Shown here in pieces: positions 42,181-51,099 of a stretch of 54,186 bases of DNA. Below the pieces are notes generated by a model. The model made no database searches. It was not told the origin of the DNA and saw only the letters and a list, made by a program, of their open reading frames with translations. The position numbers were made by a program, and so were the translations under genes. Within the stretch, counting starts at the first letter, position 1. Every line of letters begins with the position of its first letter. Source of the DNA: DTU063 sp001512695 (GTDB taxonomy: Bacteria; Bacillota; Thermosediminibacteria; Thermosediminibacterales; Tepidanaerobacteraceae); contig JBASOM010000037.1 in NCBI GenBank assembly GCA_049658265.1, forward strand, positions 1 through 54,186, written 5' to 3'.

Positions 42181-43155
42181 CTATTGGTTCACTACATTAA
42201 CGGGAGAACCCTCCAGGAACTGCTTCAAGTTGTTTACAGCTATGTCCATTAGACGTTGTCTGGATTCTTTCGGCGCCCAGGCTATGTGGGGTGTTAGGAA
42301 AATATTTTTTGCTTTGAGCAGTGGATTATCAGCCTTTATCGGTTCTGTCGATACAACATCCAAACCTGCAGCATAGACTTTTCCGCTATTTAAAGCTTCT
42401 GCCAAATCGTCTTCTACAATCAACGGTCCCCTTGAGGTGTTTATTATTATTACTCCATCTTTCATCTTGGCTATAGAATCTTTGTTGATCATTCCCTTGT
42501 TTTCCTCAAACAATGGGCAATGTAGGCTAATTACATCGGAATTGGCAAGAAGCTCATCTAATTCAACATATTTCAATGTGTCACTTTCTAAATCTTTGTT
42601 GGGATATTTATCATTAGCGAGCACTTTCATACCAAATGCTTGAGCAACTCTACCCACAGCTTGGCCAATTCTGCCATATCCGATTATCCCCATTGTTTTG
42701 CCGGCAAGTTCAATCAAAGGATATTTCCAGAAACACCAGTCAACATTATTTGTCCATTCACCATTTTTGACAGCATCGCTATGTGCAGCTACATGATGGC
42801 ATATCTCCAAGAGATGTGCAAATACCATTTGTGCAACTGAATCGGTGCCATATGTAGGTATGTTAGTTACCGTAATCCCTAATTCTTTAGCTGCTTCGAT
42901 GTCTACTATATTATAGCCGGTGGCCAGAACTCCTATGTATTTTACATTTGGCACCTTGCTTAATACTTCCCTTGGTAAAGGAGTCTTGTTTGTGAAGACG
43001 ATTTGAGCATCTCCAATTCTTTCAATTATCAAATTATCATTGCTCCGATCAAAAACCGTGCGATCATAGACTGTTAAATCCCCCAACTCTTCCAATCCGG
43101 CCCAGCTTAAATCTCCTGGATTCAACGTATAACCGTCTAAGACTACTATTTTCAT
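42181..43155 (-). CDS. D-2-hydroxyacid dehydrogenase (glycerate dehydrogenase-like)
   Basis: The 324-residue protein is a D-isomer-specific 2-hydroxyacid dehydrogenase. It shows LATGYNIVDIEAAKELGITV, the NAD motif GIIGYGRIGQAVGRVA, and the catalytic Arg, Glu and His in INTSRGPLI, DVVSTEPI and TPHIAWA. It resembles hydroxypyruvate/glycerate dehydrogenases most. Next to glycerate kinase, a role in converting hydroxypyruvate or a similar acid and D-glycerate is likely. The ATG at 43155 follows GAGGGG. It is 12 bases from the kinase stop. Confidence 0.9.
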   Translation of the reverse strand: MKIVVLDGYTLNPGDLSWAGLEELGDLTVYDRTVFDRSNDNLIIERIGDAQIVFTNKTPLPREVLSKVPNVKYIGVLATGYNIVDIEAAKELGITVTNIPTYGTDSVAQMVFAHLLEICHHVAAHSDAVKNGEWTNNVDWCFWKYPLIELAGKTMGIIGYGRIGQAVGRVAQAFGMKVLANDKYPNKDLESDTLKYVELDELLANSDVISLHCPLFEENKGMINKDSIAKMKDGVIIINTSRGPLIVEDDLAEALNSGKVYAAGLDVVSTEPIKADNPLLKAKNIFLTPHIAWAPKESRQRLMDIAVNNLKQFLEGSPVNVVNQ

Positions 43156-43167
43156 GTTTTCACCCCT

Positions 43168-44325
43168 CTAACATTTTTGCTTATTTAAACTTCTTAGGTA
43201 AACTTTAATTACGTTTTTCGCAGTCTGCTCTAGCAGCACTTCAGCGTTATTCATTGCTTCTTCCAGGCTCATAGGTCTATTTACTATGCTAAAAAATGCA
43301 TCAATACCTTCGTTATACAGTTGTTCATAACCTTTTCCCAAGGAACCTGATATACATATTACAGGTTTACTATACTTTTTTGCTATGTCTGCAATACCAT
43401 GGGGAACCTTGCCAAACAGGGTTTGATAATCGGTGGAACCTTCACCGGTTACGACCAAATCGGCTCTTTGTATTTTCTCTTCTAACCGGGCAAGTTCCGT
43501 AACTAGCTTAATCCCCAAACAAAACTTGGCTCCCAAAAATGCCATTAATCCAGCACCTAATCCTCCGGCTGCACCTGAACCAGGAACATTTAGTATGTCT
43601 ATGTTAAGTTGCTCGTGTATAGTTTTCGCTAGGTGTTTGAGGTTCCTATCTAATGTTTCTACCATTTCCGGCGTTGCACCCTTCTGCGGGCCATAAACTG
43701 CCGAGGCTCCGTTAGGTCCGCACAGAGGGTTTTTTACATCAGATGCTATTGTTATCACGGTGTCTTTTATCCTTGGATCAAGCAAAGATACATCAATTTT
43801 GCTAATCTTACTAAGTTCACCACCTCCGAAAGCAATTTGATTTCCTTCCTCATCCAGAAAACTTACACCCAATGCCTGGGCCATACCGACTCCGCCATCG
43901 TTAGTTGCACTGCCGCCTATCCCGATAATTATCCGCTTACATCCATAGTCAAGCGCCTCTTTTATTAACTGCCCTGTGCCGTAAGTTGTTGTCTTCATCG
44001 GGTTTCGCTCGTCATCTCCTAAAAGATTTAATCCTGAAGCTGCTGCCATTTCTATTACTGCCGAATTATCAGGAAGAATTCCAAAAAAAGAATCTATCTC
44101 CCTGCCCAAAGGGTCTAGCACCCGAGTTTTTACTATTTCCCCTTTATTTGCGGTTATAATAGCTTCAACAGTACCCTCGCCGCCATCGGCTATTGGTACC
44201 TTTATAACTTCCACGGGTTCTCGGCAAGTTTGCGCAGCTCCTATTATTCCCTTTTCTATTGCATTTGCTGCTTGTATTGAACTTAAACTGCCTTTAAACG
44301 AATCTGGGGCAACAACAATCCTCAT
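43168..44325 (-). CDS. glxK: Glycerate 2-kinase (GarK/GlxK family)
   Basis: The product phosphorylates D-glycerate, normally to 2-phosphoglycerate in this family. It has the start RIVVAPDSFKGSLSSIQAAN, PIADGGEGTVEAI, the nucleotide loop GIGGSATNDGGVGMAQALG and PGSGAAGGLGAGLMAFLGA, then TGEGSTDYQTLFGKVPHG. Length is 385, as expected. The ATG at 44325 has GTAGGTG. Its neighbours are the dehydrogenase and the aldolase, so the three make a glycerate branch. Confidence 0.94.
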   Translation of the reverse strand: MRIVVAPDSFKGSLSSIQAANAIEKGIIGAAQTCREPVEVIKVPIADGGEGTVEAIITANKGEIVKTRVLDPLGREIDSFFGILPDNSAVIEMAAASGLNLLGDDERNPMKTTTYGTGQLIKEALDYGCKRIIIGIGGSATNDGGVGMAQALGVSFLDEEGNQIAFGGGELSKISKIDVSLLDPRIKDTVITIASDVKNPLCGPNGASAVYGPQKGATPEMVETLDRNLKHLAKTIHEQLNIDILNVPGSGAAGGLGAGLMAFLGAKFCLGIKLVTELARLEEKIQRADLVVTGEGSTDYQTLFGKVPHGIADIAKKYSKPVICISGSLGKGYEQLYNEGIDAFFSIVNRPMSLEEAMNNAEVLLEQTAKNVIKVYLRSLNKQKC

Positions 44326-44360
44326 AGAAGCACCTACTTCTCGTAATGATATATATTTTA

Positions 44361-45159
44361 CTATTTAATCCCTTCGATAATTTCCCTCATAAACCTGCCA
44401 TTATTCTTTAAAAAGTTTGTATAAACTCTCATTTCGTCACCGAAACATATATGTTTTACTCCTAGATCCAAATAATATTTTACCCTGTTTGGGTCACCAA
44501 ATATTTCGCACCTGGGTTCAACTCCGTATTTTTGGGCAACTTCTATCATCCTGCGTTCAGCCGCTAGGCACTCTTCTTCGTGCTCAGCTTTATTCCACCC
44601 CAAACTCATTGAATAATCAGATGGCCCGAACTGAACCATATCAACACCCGGTATTGAACAAATTTCTTCAATTTTTTCCATTGCCTCCGCTTTTTCAATC
44701 ATGAAACATAGGACGATATCGTTGACTCGTTTTTGCATGTTCCTGCTGAGATATGTAAGGTTGGAATCCTATATATCGACGGTTTGGGAAGCCAAATCTG
44801 CCATTCCATTGTGGTGAATCTGCCTTCACCAAGTTGATTGCTTCCCGGACCTCGTCAGGTGTTTTTATATCCGCAAAATTAATTGCTTGAAATCCTGAAG
44901 CGATTGCCTTTTGAGCAATATAACCATTGTTCTGAAAATCAATCTTAATCATCGATGCCATACCAGACAATTCGGCTGCCCTCGCGATGTTTTCTAAATC
45001 ATACTGTGAAAAGGGGCTATACTCGGCGACAAATTCAATATAATCAAAGTTACCGGATGCACCGACGGCTTCCGTAATGGTAGGCCACGTGCTCCAAATG
45101 CGGGTCCCGATAGTTGGTTTATTGCTTTTCAGAAGCTGTCGTAATTTATTCTCCTTCAT
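44361..45159 (-). pseudogene. HpcH/HpaI aldolase family gene with a one-base frameshift
   Basis: Two frames together make one aldolase of about 265 residues. The first (from ATG 45159, GAAGGGAG upstream) reads KPTIGTRIWSTWPTITEAVG, DYIEFVAEYSPF and on to SQQEHAK, then runs into unrelated residues and a stop at 44695. The second resumes KRVNDIVLCFMIEKAEAMEK, then GVDMVQFGPSDYSMSLGW. The break is in a run of five A on the minus strand (44730-44734): with four A the two parts join as HAKRVND. HpcH aldolases cleave 2-keto-3-deoxy sugar acids to pyruvate plus an aldehyde, for example tartronate semialdehyde. A sequencing error, a true mutation or slippage at the A run are all possible. Confidence 0.85.
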
Positions 45160-45165
45160 AATCAA

Positions 45166-45391
45166 TCTCCCTTCTTTTTTTCTAAATAGTCTTGCTAATT
45201 ATATTAATTGCTGCTCTAGTTGTATGATACCAAAGCGGTCAAGGACTTGTTATAGTCAAACTAGTCAATAATCACGTGTTTTAAAATGATTTTTTTAGTA
45301 TATTGCTCAATCTCATGTTGATCGATATTTTGTTTTAAATATAAACATCCATTCGTCAACGCAATCAACGATTTCCATCTAGTCCGGTAAT
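45166..45391. other. Spacer with probable promoter of the glycerate module
   Basis: This upstream region of the aldolase should hold the promoter of the sugar-acid module. On the minus strand it has the near-repeat TTGACTAGTTTGACTA and a further TTGACC, but no clear -10 at the right distance. A site for the CdaR-type regulator is plausible here and cannot be defined by eye. No gene is seen. Confidence 0.35.
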
Positions 45392-45422
45392 AAAAAAATA
45401 CAGGAATGCTGCATTCCTGTAC
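45392..45422 (-). terminator. Rho-independent terminator after tilS
   Basis: TACAGGAATGC with GCATTCCTGTA (about 45400-45409 and 45411-45421) is followed by seven T on the minus strand. It lies about 40 bases beyond the tilS stop, so the inserted module starts a new transcript and hpt is no longer co-transcribed with tilS. Confidence 0.85.
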
Positions 45423-45463
45423 TTGTCCCATGATAATAAAAACGAGTATATAAAATTCTCATG

Positions 45464-46855
45464 TTATTCTCGTAATGCTCCTACAGTCAAGACCAACACT
45501 GTCTTCGTTTCATCGGTTACCTTGAATCTATCGTCAATCCTCATGCCTCCGACCCATACTATCCTGCCATCTGCTTCCACAATGGGTATCCGATTTCTCT
45601 TTAGCCTGGGAAGCTTTTCGTCGATAAAAAAGTCCTTGAGCTTTTTTAATCCTGTTCCTCCTAAGGGTTTGAATCTATCTCCAGGCCGGCGGTTTCTTAT
45701 AGTCAGGTTGCCGCCGGTCTTATCGTAATCTAAGTAGGCAGTATTGGCATCCGGAGTTATTGCAACTTCAACCTTCGGTTTAATGTATGCTTTGATAATT
45801 ATGCCCGCCTCTTTTACTGTTAGCTCCCCGGGAACCGGTAAAGTATAGTAGTAGTCAGGAACCTCATCAAAACCTGCTTTTGAGATGACAAGCTCATCAT
45901 ATTCTTTTATGCCTTTAAGGTTTTTGGGCAGGTCGAGCATACTGCCCGGCTGGGCTTTTTCAATAAAATCTACCAGCAGCCCTGTATGTCTTATTTCAAA
46001 ATCCTTTAGATTCCCGGCAAGTCTTTCAATTGCCTTTCTTGCCAGCCGGTATTTTATTGCCGCATGCTGCTTTGAAAAACTTTCTACATTAATAGAGACT
46101 TTGTCTGACTCATACTTTACCGAATCTCTTTCAGCTTTGTCAGTCGCTTGATTTAAAAATGACAGGTCCCGCTTTGCGATCTCGGATAACCGTCTGAGGG
46201 ATTGTCCCAGGTGCGGGCAGTATTTTTCTTGAATAAGGGGAATGAGTTCTAATCGAATACTGTTTCTAAAGTATTCGCTGCTGAGGTTTGTAGAATCTAT
46301 CCTGGAAGGGATGCCCTTCTGCTTTAGGTACCCTTCAATCTCATTTCTCGGTATCTCAATCAGGGGCCTGATGTAGCAGCCGGAAACTGCATCGATTCCC
46401 ACAAGGCCATCTAGGCCCGCACCTCTTAATATATTCATGAGTATGGTCTCTTCCTGGTCGTTTTGGTTGTGGCCGGTCGCTATCTTGTGAGCCTTGACCT
46501 GTTCTTTAACGCGACGGAACAAATCGTGCCTCACTCGCCGGGCCGCATCTTCAGGAGAAAGACTGTATCTTTTAGCAAAAGAAGGTACATCAAATTGTTC
46601 ACCGAAAAAAGGAATATCCCGTTTTTCACACAAAGCCTTGACAAAATGGGCATCTTCCTCTGATTCTTTTCCCCTAAAACTGTGGTCAAGGTGTGCCGCG
46701 TATAGGGAAACTCCCAGTTGATGTCTATATTTATCAAAAAGGTGGAGCAGACAAACGGAGTCAGGTCCACCAGAAACTCCAAGGACGATCTTATCGCCCT
46801 TTTTAATCATGTTGTATTTTTCTATGGTCTCTAAAAATTGTTTCTCCACATTCAT
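45464..46855 (-). CDS. tilS: tRNA(Ile)-lysidine synthase
   Basis: TilS changes C34 of the minor isoleucine tRNA to lysidine so that it reads AUA. The P-loop is GVSGGPDSVCLLHLF, followed by ATGHNQNDQEETILMNILRG. The length of 463 residues includes the extra C-terminal domains (PGDRFKPLGGTGLKKLKDFF). The ATG is at 46855. It lies after spoIIE as in Bacillus. The enzyme is of interest because an AUA codon appears to start one gene in this window; initiation would not use this tRNA, however. Confidence 0.95.
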   Translation of the reverse strand: MNVEKQFLETIEKYNMIKKGDKIVLGVSGGPDSVCLLHLFDKYRHQLGVSLYAAHLDHSFRGKESEEDAHFVKALCEKRDIPFFGEQFDVPSFAKRYSLSPEDAARRVRHDLFRRVKEQVKAHKIATGHNQNDQEETILMNILRGAGLDGLVGIDAVSGCYIRPLIEIPRNEIEGYLKQKGIPSRIDSTNLSSEYFRNSIRLELIPLIQEKYCPHLGQSLRRLSEIAKRDLSFLNQATDKAERDSVKYESDKVSINVESFSKQHAAIKYRLARKAIERLAGNLKDFEIRHTGLLVDFIEKAQPGSMLDLPKNLKGIKEYDELVISKAGFDEVPDYYYTLPVPGELTVKEAGIIIKAYIKPKVEVAITPDANTAYLDYDKTGGNLTIRNRRPGDRFKPLGGTGLKKLKDFFIDEKLPRLKRNRIPIVEADGRIVWVGGMRIDDRFKVTDETKTVLVLTVGALRE

Positions 46856-47001
46856 TGTTATCGTTTCTTCCTATCTGCCCACATTTGTTCTCATATTTCT
46901 CGCTTACATTATATCCTTTATATGGGAAAACATCAATTGTATCATCTCATACAGGCTGTGAACACTTTAGCCACCCCGGAAGTCCGGTGATCCCCACGCC
47001 C

Positions 47002-49374
47002 CTACCTTTTCTCCCATATGCTGCCCACGAGGACGGTCATGTCATCTCTTATGCTTTTTTGCCCCTTTGCCTTTTTTAGGAGCCCTTCGGCGATGTCCTG
47101 GGGATTAGTAGTTTTCATTTCAGATAATATTTTCCTGATCACTTCCTCGCCGTTTTGCTTATCTGAAAGGGCATCTATAACTCCGTCGGTTACCATTATG
47201 ACCATGTCACCTGGGCCAATGGTTTTCTCGGTTACCTTGGGCACAACTTCATCCATGATACCTACCGGCAGACTTCCACCACGAATGATTTCTATTTTGC
47301 TGCGGTGCTTTATGAAGCTAGTCGGTGCACCGGCCTTGATAAATCTTATTTTCCCGGCTGCGGTATCTATGAGGGCAGCATCTATTGTAGAGAAGCTCTC
47401 ATCTGGGTTTGTGGCAATCATAGCTGCATTAGTCACCTTTACGGCCGTTTCCTGACTGAAGCCCGCTTCTAGCAGCCTTTCAAGTATGGCCAGTGTCTTT
47501 TCGCTGTGTTTGGCAGCAGCCTTCCCAACTCCCATGCCGTCACATAGGGCCAGCAAGAACCTCCCGTTTTCCAATTCCATAAATGTAAAGCCGTCTCCGG
47601 AGACAGTCTGCCCTTCTTTGGCCACTCCCGCTACCCCTACTGACACCTGAAGGGGGCCCTTTGTCACGACTTTTAATCGACAATTGGAACTTCCGCTCTT
47701 TAGCGGACAATCAATTATTTTGGTGCTAATCTTCCTACCCAGTACATCCGATGCTGCTAGGGGAATCAATAGGTCACAGTGCTTATTATTTGTGCAGGGT
47801 GATTTTACTATATTCGCAACAATTCTGCCGTCGCTGTAATCGGTATATATCCTTTCAACACTCACTCCCAGCTGTGAAAGCTTTTCAGCCAGCTCTGTGC
47901 CCATATTTCGCTCGTATTCTTCGTCACAGGTATCTTCAGCCAGTGCTTTAATCATTTCGGCTGCTTTTGCAAAATGCAATTGGGCAAGTTCCTGGTTTGC
48001 TTTCATTATTCTATCCATCTGGTGCTTTACTTTAAATAGGTCACTTTGGTCCTTCACGATTCTTTTTATGTTTTCCGCCCTACCGCATCGCGATTTAAAC
48101 AAAAAGGGAATCGCCTTTCTATCAACAAGTCCCTCCTGCTGTTTTATCAGGGTATAAAAAGATGCCATTGTTCTCTTTAGTTCTTTTTCCCAGCAAATTC
48201 TTCGCATCCCGCAATCAGAGCAGACCTCAAGCTGCACCCTTCGGCAGACCAAATCGAAGTATTCTGCAGAAAGTATCCGCTCCTCCTTTTTTATCAACGC
48301 ATCTTTAAATGCCCGTCCCAGGTCATTGAGAACCGAGGCTAATTCATAGAGCCTGTCCCTTGCCCGTTCTTCCAGCTTAAGGCTGTTGAGATTCGTGATA
48401 TTATGCGAACTGCTAAAGTACAGGCGCATCCTGCTTATAAGCTTCTGCGGCAGTAACAAGACCAAGATAAAAGCTGCAGCTAAAACCGGCAGTGAAATTA
48501 TTGCCTCGCCCATGGAATTTACGTAAAAATTGTACAGCAGATAGCCAAGGGAAAATCCGGCTATTACACCCATTTTCCCTAGCTTGTTAAAGGAGCCCGA
48601 TACCAGGCCGGAAAAAGCCATTACTGCTGTTGACCAGGGTGAAAGGCTGAAAGAAAAGCCCGTTACCCCTATAATAATCCCGGTTGCAGCCCCTGCACCG
48701 GGACCATCTACTAACGCCATAAGTAAAACGGCAAAGACCCCAAGCACATCCCTGAGGTTTACTCCAAGCCACACAATCTTTCGTGCAATTGACAGGATGA
48801 CCCCTGCAATAACTGCCATGCAAATATTTCTTTCTGTAGGCTGTATGGGCTCTTTAAAAAGCCAGGGCATACCTCCCGGAATAATGAATGTCATGATATA
48901 AGCCAAGCCGGATTCGGCCAAAAGCAGGAATAGATCATAGGGAGAAATGCCGTGAGCTTTCAGATAGATAAGGCCCGGAATCATATTTGAAAAAAACACT
49001 CCGAGACCCAGCAGCAAAAGCCGATTTTGACGATTCGCTTTCCTAAGCAGGGAGTAAGTAAAAAAGAATATAGCCATGGCAGCTAAATATCTAATAGATG
49101 CTGCGCTTTTCATATCTATTAAGCTTCCTAAAAAAGAAAAAAGCGCCGGGACAATAAAGCTTTCCCTATAAATGAGATTAGCTGCAGCAAAAGAGAGGGC
49201 AAAAGGATGTAGGCCATTTATTGAAGCCATCCCGAAAAGCACTGCAAAAATGCTCAACTGAATAAATTCCCTGCTTGCACTTCCCAAGGGTAGGGATAAC
49301 GTAGAAATACTTTTAACTTCACTTGATTTCCCTGCAAAAATGTCCGGCAAATTAAGATGAGCTCGGTCAAGCAA
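47002..49374 (-). CDS. spoIIE: Stage II sporulation protein E, serine phosphatase
   Basis: SpoIIE dephosphorylates SpoIIAA to activate sigma F in the forespore. The N-terminal 330 residues contain about ten membrane helices, a central region with a Cys cluster (CRRVQLEVCSDCGMRRICW) follows, and the C-terminal PP2C domain has LALCDGMGVGKAAAKHS, AGAPTSFIKH and VIMVTDGVIDAL with the metal Asp residues. At 790 residues it is full length. A TTG start at 49374 follows AGGAAGG. Its presence shows that the organism carries endospore genes. It lies just after the tRNA cluster and before tilS. Confidence 0.96.
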   Translation of the reverse strand: MLDRAHLNLPDIFAGKSSEVKSISTLSLPLGSASREFIQLSIFAVLFGMASINGLHPFALSFAAANLIYRESFIVPALFSFLGSLIDMKSAASIRYLAAMAIFFFTYSLLRKANRQNRLLLLGLGVFFSNMIPGLIYLKAHGISPYDLFLLLAESGLAYIMTFIIPGGMPWLFKEPIQPTERNICMAVIAGVILSIARKIVWLGVNLRDVLGVFAVLLMALVDGPGAGAATGIIIGVTGFSFSLSPWSTAVMAFSGLVSGSFNKLGKMGVIAGFSLGYLLYNFYVNSMGEAIISLPVLAAAFILVLLLPQKLISRMRLYFSSSHNITNLNSLKLEERARDRLYELASVLNDLGRAFKDALIKKEERILSAEYFDLVCRRVQLEVCSDCGMRRICWEKELKRTMASFYTLIKQQEGLVDRKAIPFLFKSRCGRAENIKRIVKDQSDLFKVKHQMDRIMKANQELAQLHFAKAAEMIKALAEDTCDEEYERNMGTELAEKLSQLGVSVERIYTDYSDGRIVANIVKSPCTNNKHCDLLIPLAASDVLGRKISTKIIDCPLKSGSSNCRLKVVTKGPLQVSVGVAGVAKEGQTVSGDGFTFMELENGRFLLALCDGMGVGKAAAKHSEKTLAILERLLEAGFSQETAVKVTNAAMIATNPDESFSTIDAALIDTAAGKIRFIKAGAPTSFIKHRSKIEIIRGGSLPVGIMDEVVPKVTEKTIGPGDMVIMVTDGVIDALSDKQNGEEVIRKILSEMKTTNPQDIAEGLLKKAKGQKSIRDDMTVLVGSIWEKR

Positions 49375-49575
49375 GATTGTCCACCTTCCTGAAGATTATT
49401 GGCAGATACCATTATACTGAAGGTGGCCTGTAAAGATTGTCAATATAGCTTGAGGCACACAAAAAATTGTGCGACAAAAATGAACCGGAAAAAACCATTG
49501 GCGACAATATTAGAAGATAAACAATACTAGAAGATAAAAAAATAAGCCGCTATAATAGCGACTTGTTCACATTTA

Positions 49576-49650
49576 TGGTGACCCTGAGGGGAATCGAACC
49601 CCTGTTACCGGCGTGAAAGGCCGGTGTCTTAACCGCTTGACCACAGGGCC
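49576..49650 (-). tRNA. tRNA-Glu (anticodon TTC)
   Basis: The minus strand folds as a cloverleaf from G at 49650 to an encoded CCA at 49576-49578. Acceptor GGCCCTG pairs with CAGGGTC (one wobble-free mismatch-tolerant end), the anticodon loop is CTTTCAC and the T arm is AGGGGTTCGATTCCCCT. Anticodon TTC reads Glu. Confidence 0.95.
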
Positions 49651-49655
49651 ATGTT

Positions 49656-49732
49656 TGGTAGCGGCGCAGGGATTTGAACCCCGGACACTGCGGGTATGAA
49701 CCGCATGCTCTAGCCACCTGAGCTACGCCGCC
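49656..49732 (-). tRNA. tRNA-Met, elongator (anticodon CAT)
   Basis: The cloverleaf runs from GGCGGCG at 49732 to an encoded CCA (49656-49658). The anticodon loop is TTCATAC and the first acceptor pair is intact, which separates it from the initiator copy next door. A tRNA-Ile with lysidine would also carry CAT, so the Met reading is likely rather than certain. Confidence 0.85.
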
Positions 49733-49752
49733 TTGTATATATGGTTTTATAT

Positions 49753-49829
<77 letters not shown>

Positions 49830-49919
49830 TCATTTAAGCTTTCGCCACAGCGCATGTTATATTTTATAATAAAAGTTCTAATTCGTCAAGCCCTTAATTA
49901 CTGGAGAAAATTTAGGCAA

Positions 49920-49945
49920 AATACGGGTTCAAGTGAACCCGTATT
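49920..49945 (-). terminator. Rho-independent terminator of the ribosomal operon after rplL
   Basis: AATACGGGTTC with GAACCCGTATT (49920-49930, 49935-49945) has a four-base loop and a short T run on the minus strand. It lies nine bases past rplL. In most bacteria rplL runs on to rpoB; here this terminator and tRNA genes follow. Confidence 0.85.
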
Positions 49946-49953
49946 GTAAGCTT

Positions 49954-50331
49954 TTACTTTATTTCTACAGTTGCGCCGACTTCTGCCAGTTTCTCTTTTA
50001 TCTGTTCGGCTTCTTCCTTTGAAACCTTTTCCTTTACAGGCTTTGGAGCATTGTCAACTAACTCTTTTGCTTCTTTTAGGCCAAGACCTGTAAGCTCTCT
50101 TACTGCCTTGATTACCTTGATCTTTTGATCGCCAACAGAAGCGAGGACTACATCAAATTCTGTCTGCTCTTCTGCAGCTGCTTCAGCAGCAGCACCGGCA
50201 GCGGGTGCAGCAGCTACTGCTACGGGAGCTGCGGCAGTTACTCCAAACCTTTCCTGAAGTTCCTTTACCAATTCTGACAGTTCTAAAACAGTCATATTCT
50301 CAATGGCAGCAATAATATCTTCCTTTGTCAT
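49954..50331 (-). CDS. rplL: Ribosomal protein L7/L12
   Basis: The stalk protein of 125 residues. It has an N-terminal dimer domain (LELSELVKELQERFG), an Ala-rich hinge and the C-terminal domain with VGDQKIKVIKAVRELTGLGL and KEAKELVDNAPKPVKEKVSK. ATG at 50331 behind AAAGGAGG. L10 lies just upstream, its ribosomal partner. Confidence 0.97.
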   Translation of the reverse strand: MTKEDIIAAIENMTVLELSELVKELQERFGVTAAAPVAVAAAPAAGAAAEAAAEEQTEFDVVLASVGDQKIKVIKAVRELTGLGLKEAKELVDNAPKPVKEKVSKEEAEQIKEKLAEVGATVEIK

Positions 50332-50393
50332 TTAAAGTTCCTCCTTTTAAATTTAAAAATAGTTTTCTCTACACAGATATTTTTAAGTTATGT

Positions 50394-50912
50394 TTATGAA
50401 GCTTTTTTATCCTGTATAGCCTGCAACGTGTAAACCATATCGCGGATGGTGCCTTCCAGCACGCCAACGATGCCGTATAGAGGTGATTGAATCGCACCAA
50501 CCACATTCGCCAGTAGCTGTTCCTTCGGCGGCATCTTTGCCAGTTCGCCGATGACGCTCTTATCGGCAACTTTGCCTTCCACAACTCCTGCCTTTATCTC
50601 CAATTGCTTGTGGGTTTTTGCAAAATCCATCAATATCTTGGCAGGAGCCACAGGATCTTCATAGCTAAAGGCTATGGCCGTAGGGCCTTCTAAATGCTCA
50701 TCCAAATTAAACTCAAAATCTTGTATCGCTATTTTTGTCAAAGTGTTTTTTACAACCTTATACTCCACATCCTGCTCTTTAAGTTTGCGCCTGAGCTCCG
50801 TTATCTCTGCAACGTTTAGTCCGCGATAGTCCGTTAGTATTGCAGTACGGCAGCGGCCAAACCTATCCCTAATTTCTTCTACAGCCTTAACTTTTGCCTC
50901 CTTTATTGCCAC
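50394..50912 (-). CDS. rplJ: Ribosomal protein L10
   Basis: L10 anchors the L7/L12 stalk to 23S rRNA. The 172-residue product starts MAIKEAKVKAVEEIRDRFGR and has the conserved DYRGLNVAEITELRRKLKEQ, then VVKNTLTKIA and EGPTAIAFS. A GTG start at 50912 follows GGGAGGTG. The gene is preceded by a leader with an attenuator hairpin. Confidence 0.97.
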   Translation of the reverse strand: MAIKEAKVKAVEEIRDRFGRCRTAILTDYRGLNVAEITELRRKLKEQDVEYKVVKNTLTKIAIQDFEFNLDEHLEGPTAIAFSYEDPVAPAKILMDFAKTHKQLEIKAGVVEGKVADKSVIGELAKMPPKEQLLANVVGAIQSPLYGIVGVLEGTIRDMVYTLQAIQDKKAS

Positions 50913-50935
50913 TTTTTCACCTCCCGGATTTAATT

Positions 50936-51068
50936 AAAAAAACCTTTCTGCAGAACAGAAAGGCTTATCTCTAATACACAAAGTCTGATGCACGGTACTT
51001 AAAACCACGCCTATGCCTTTTCGCCTCGGTAGGAAATTAAGCCCTAAGGCACCTACTGTCTGCAGCGC
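50936..51068 (-). promoter_or_regulatory. L10 (rplJ) leader with attenuator
   Basis: The 190-base gap between rplA and rplJ carries the conserved L10 leader. On the minus strand it begins near CTGCAGACAGTAGGTGCC, continues through TTTCCTACCGAGGCGAAAAG and ends in a terminator-like hairpin, CCTTTCTG with CAGAAAGG (50943-50963), plus seven T. Binding of L10-L12 to this RNA represses rplJ-rplL in Firmicutes; here the hairpin suggests control by early termination. Confidence 0.85.
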
Positions 51069-51099
51069 AAAATGAATATTAAATTTGCTCAGTTGCTGA

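Noticed and set aside
44730..44734. Programmed ribosomal frameshift in the aldolase
   Set aside because: An A5 run alone without a downstream stimulatory hairpin or a known programmed case in this family is weak support; mutation or read error is more likely, so it is kept only as a possibility.
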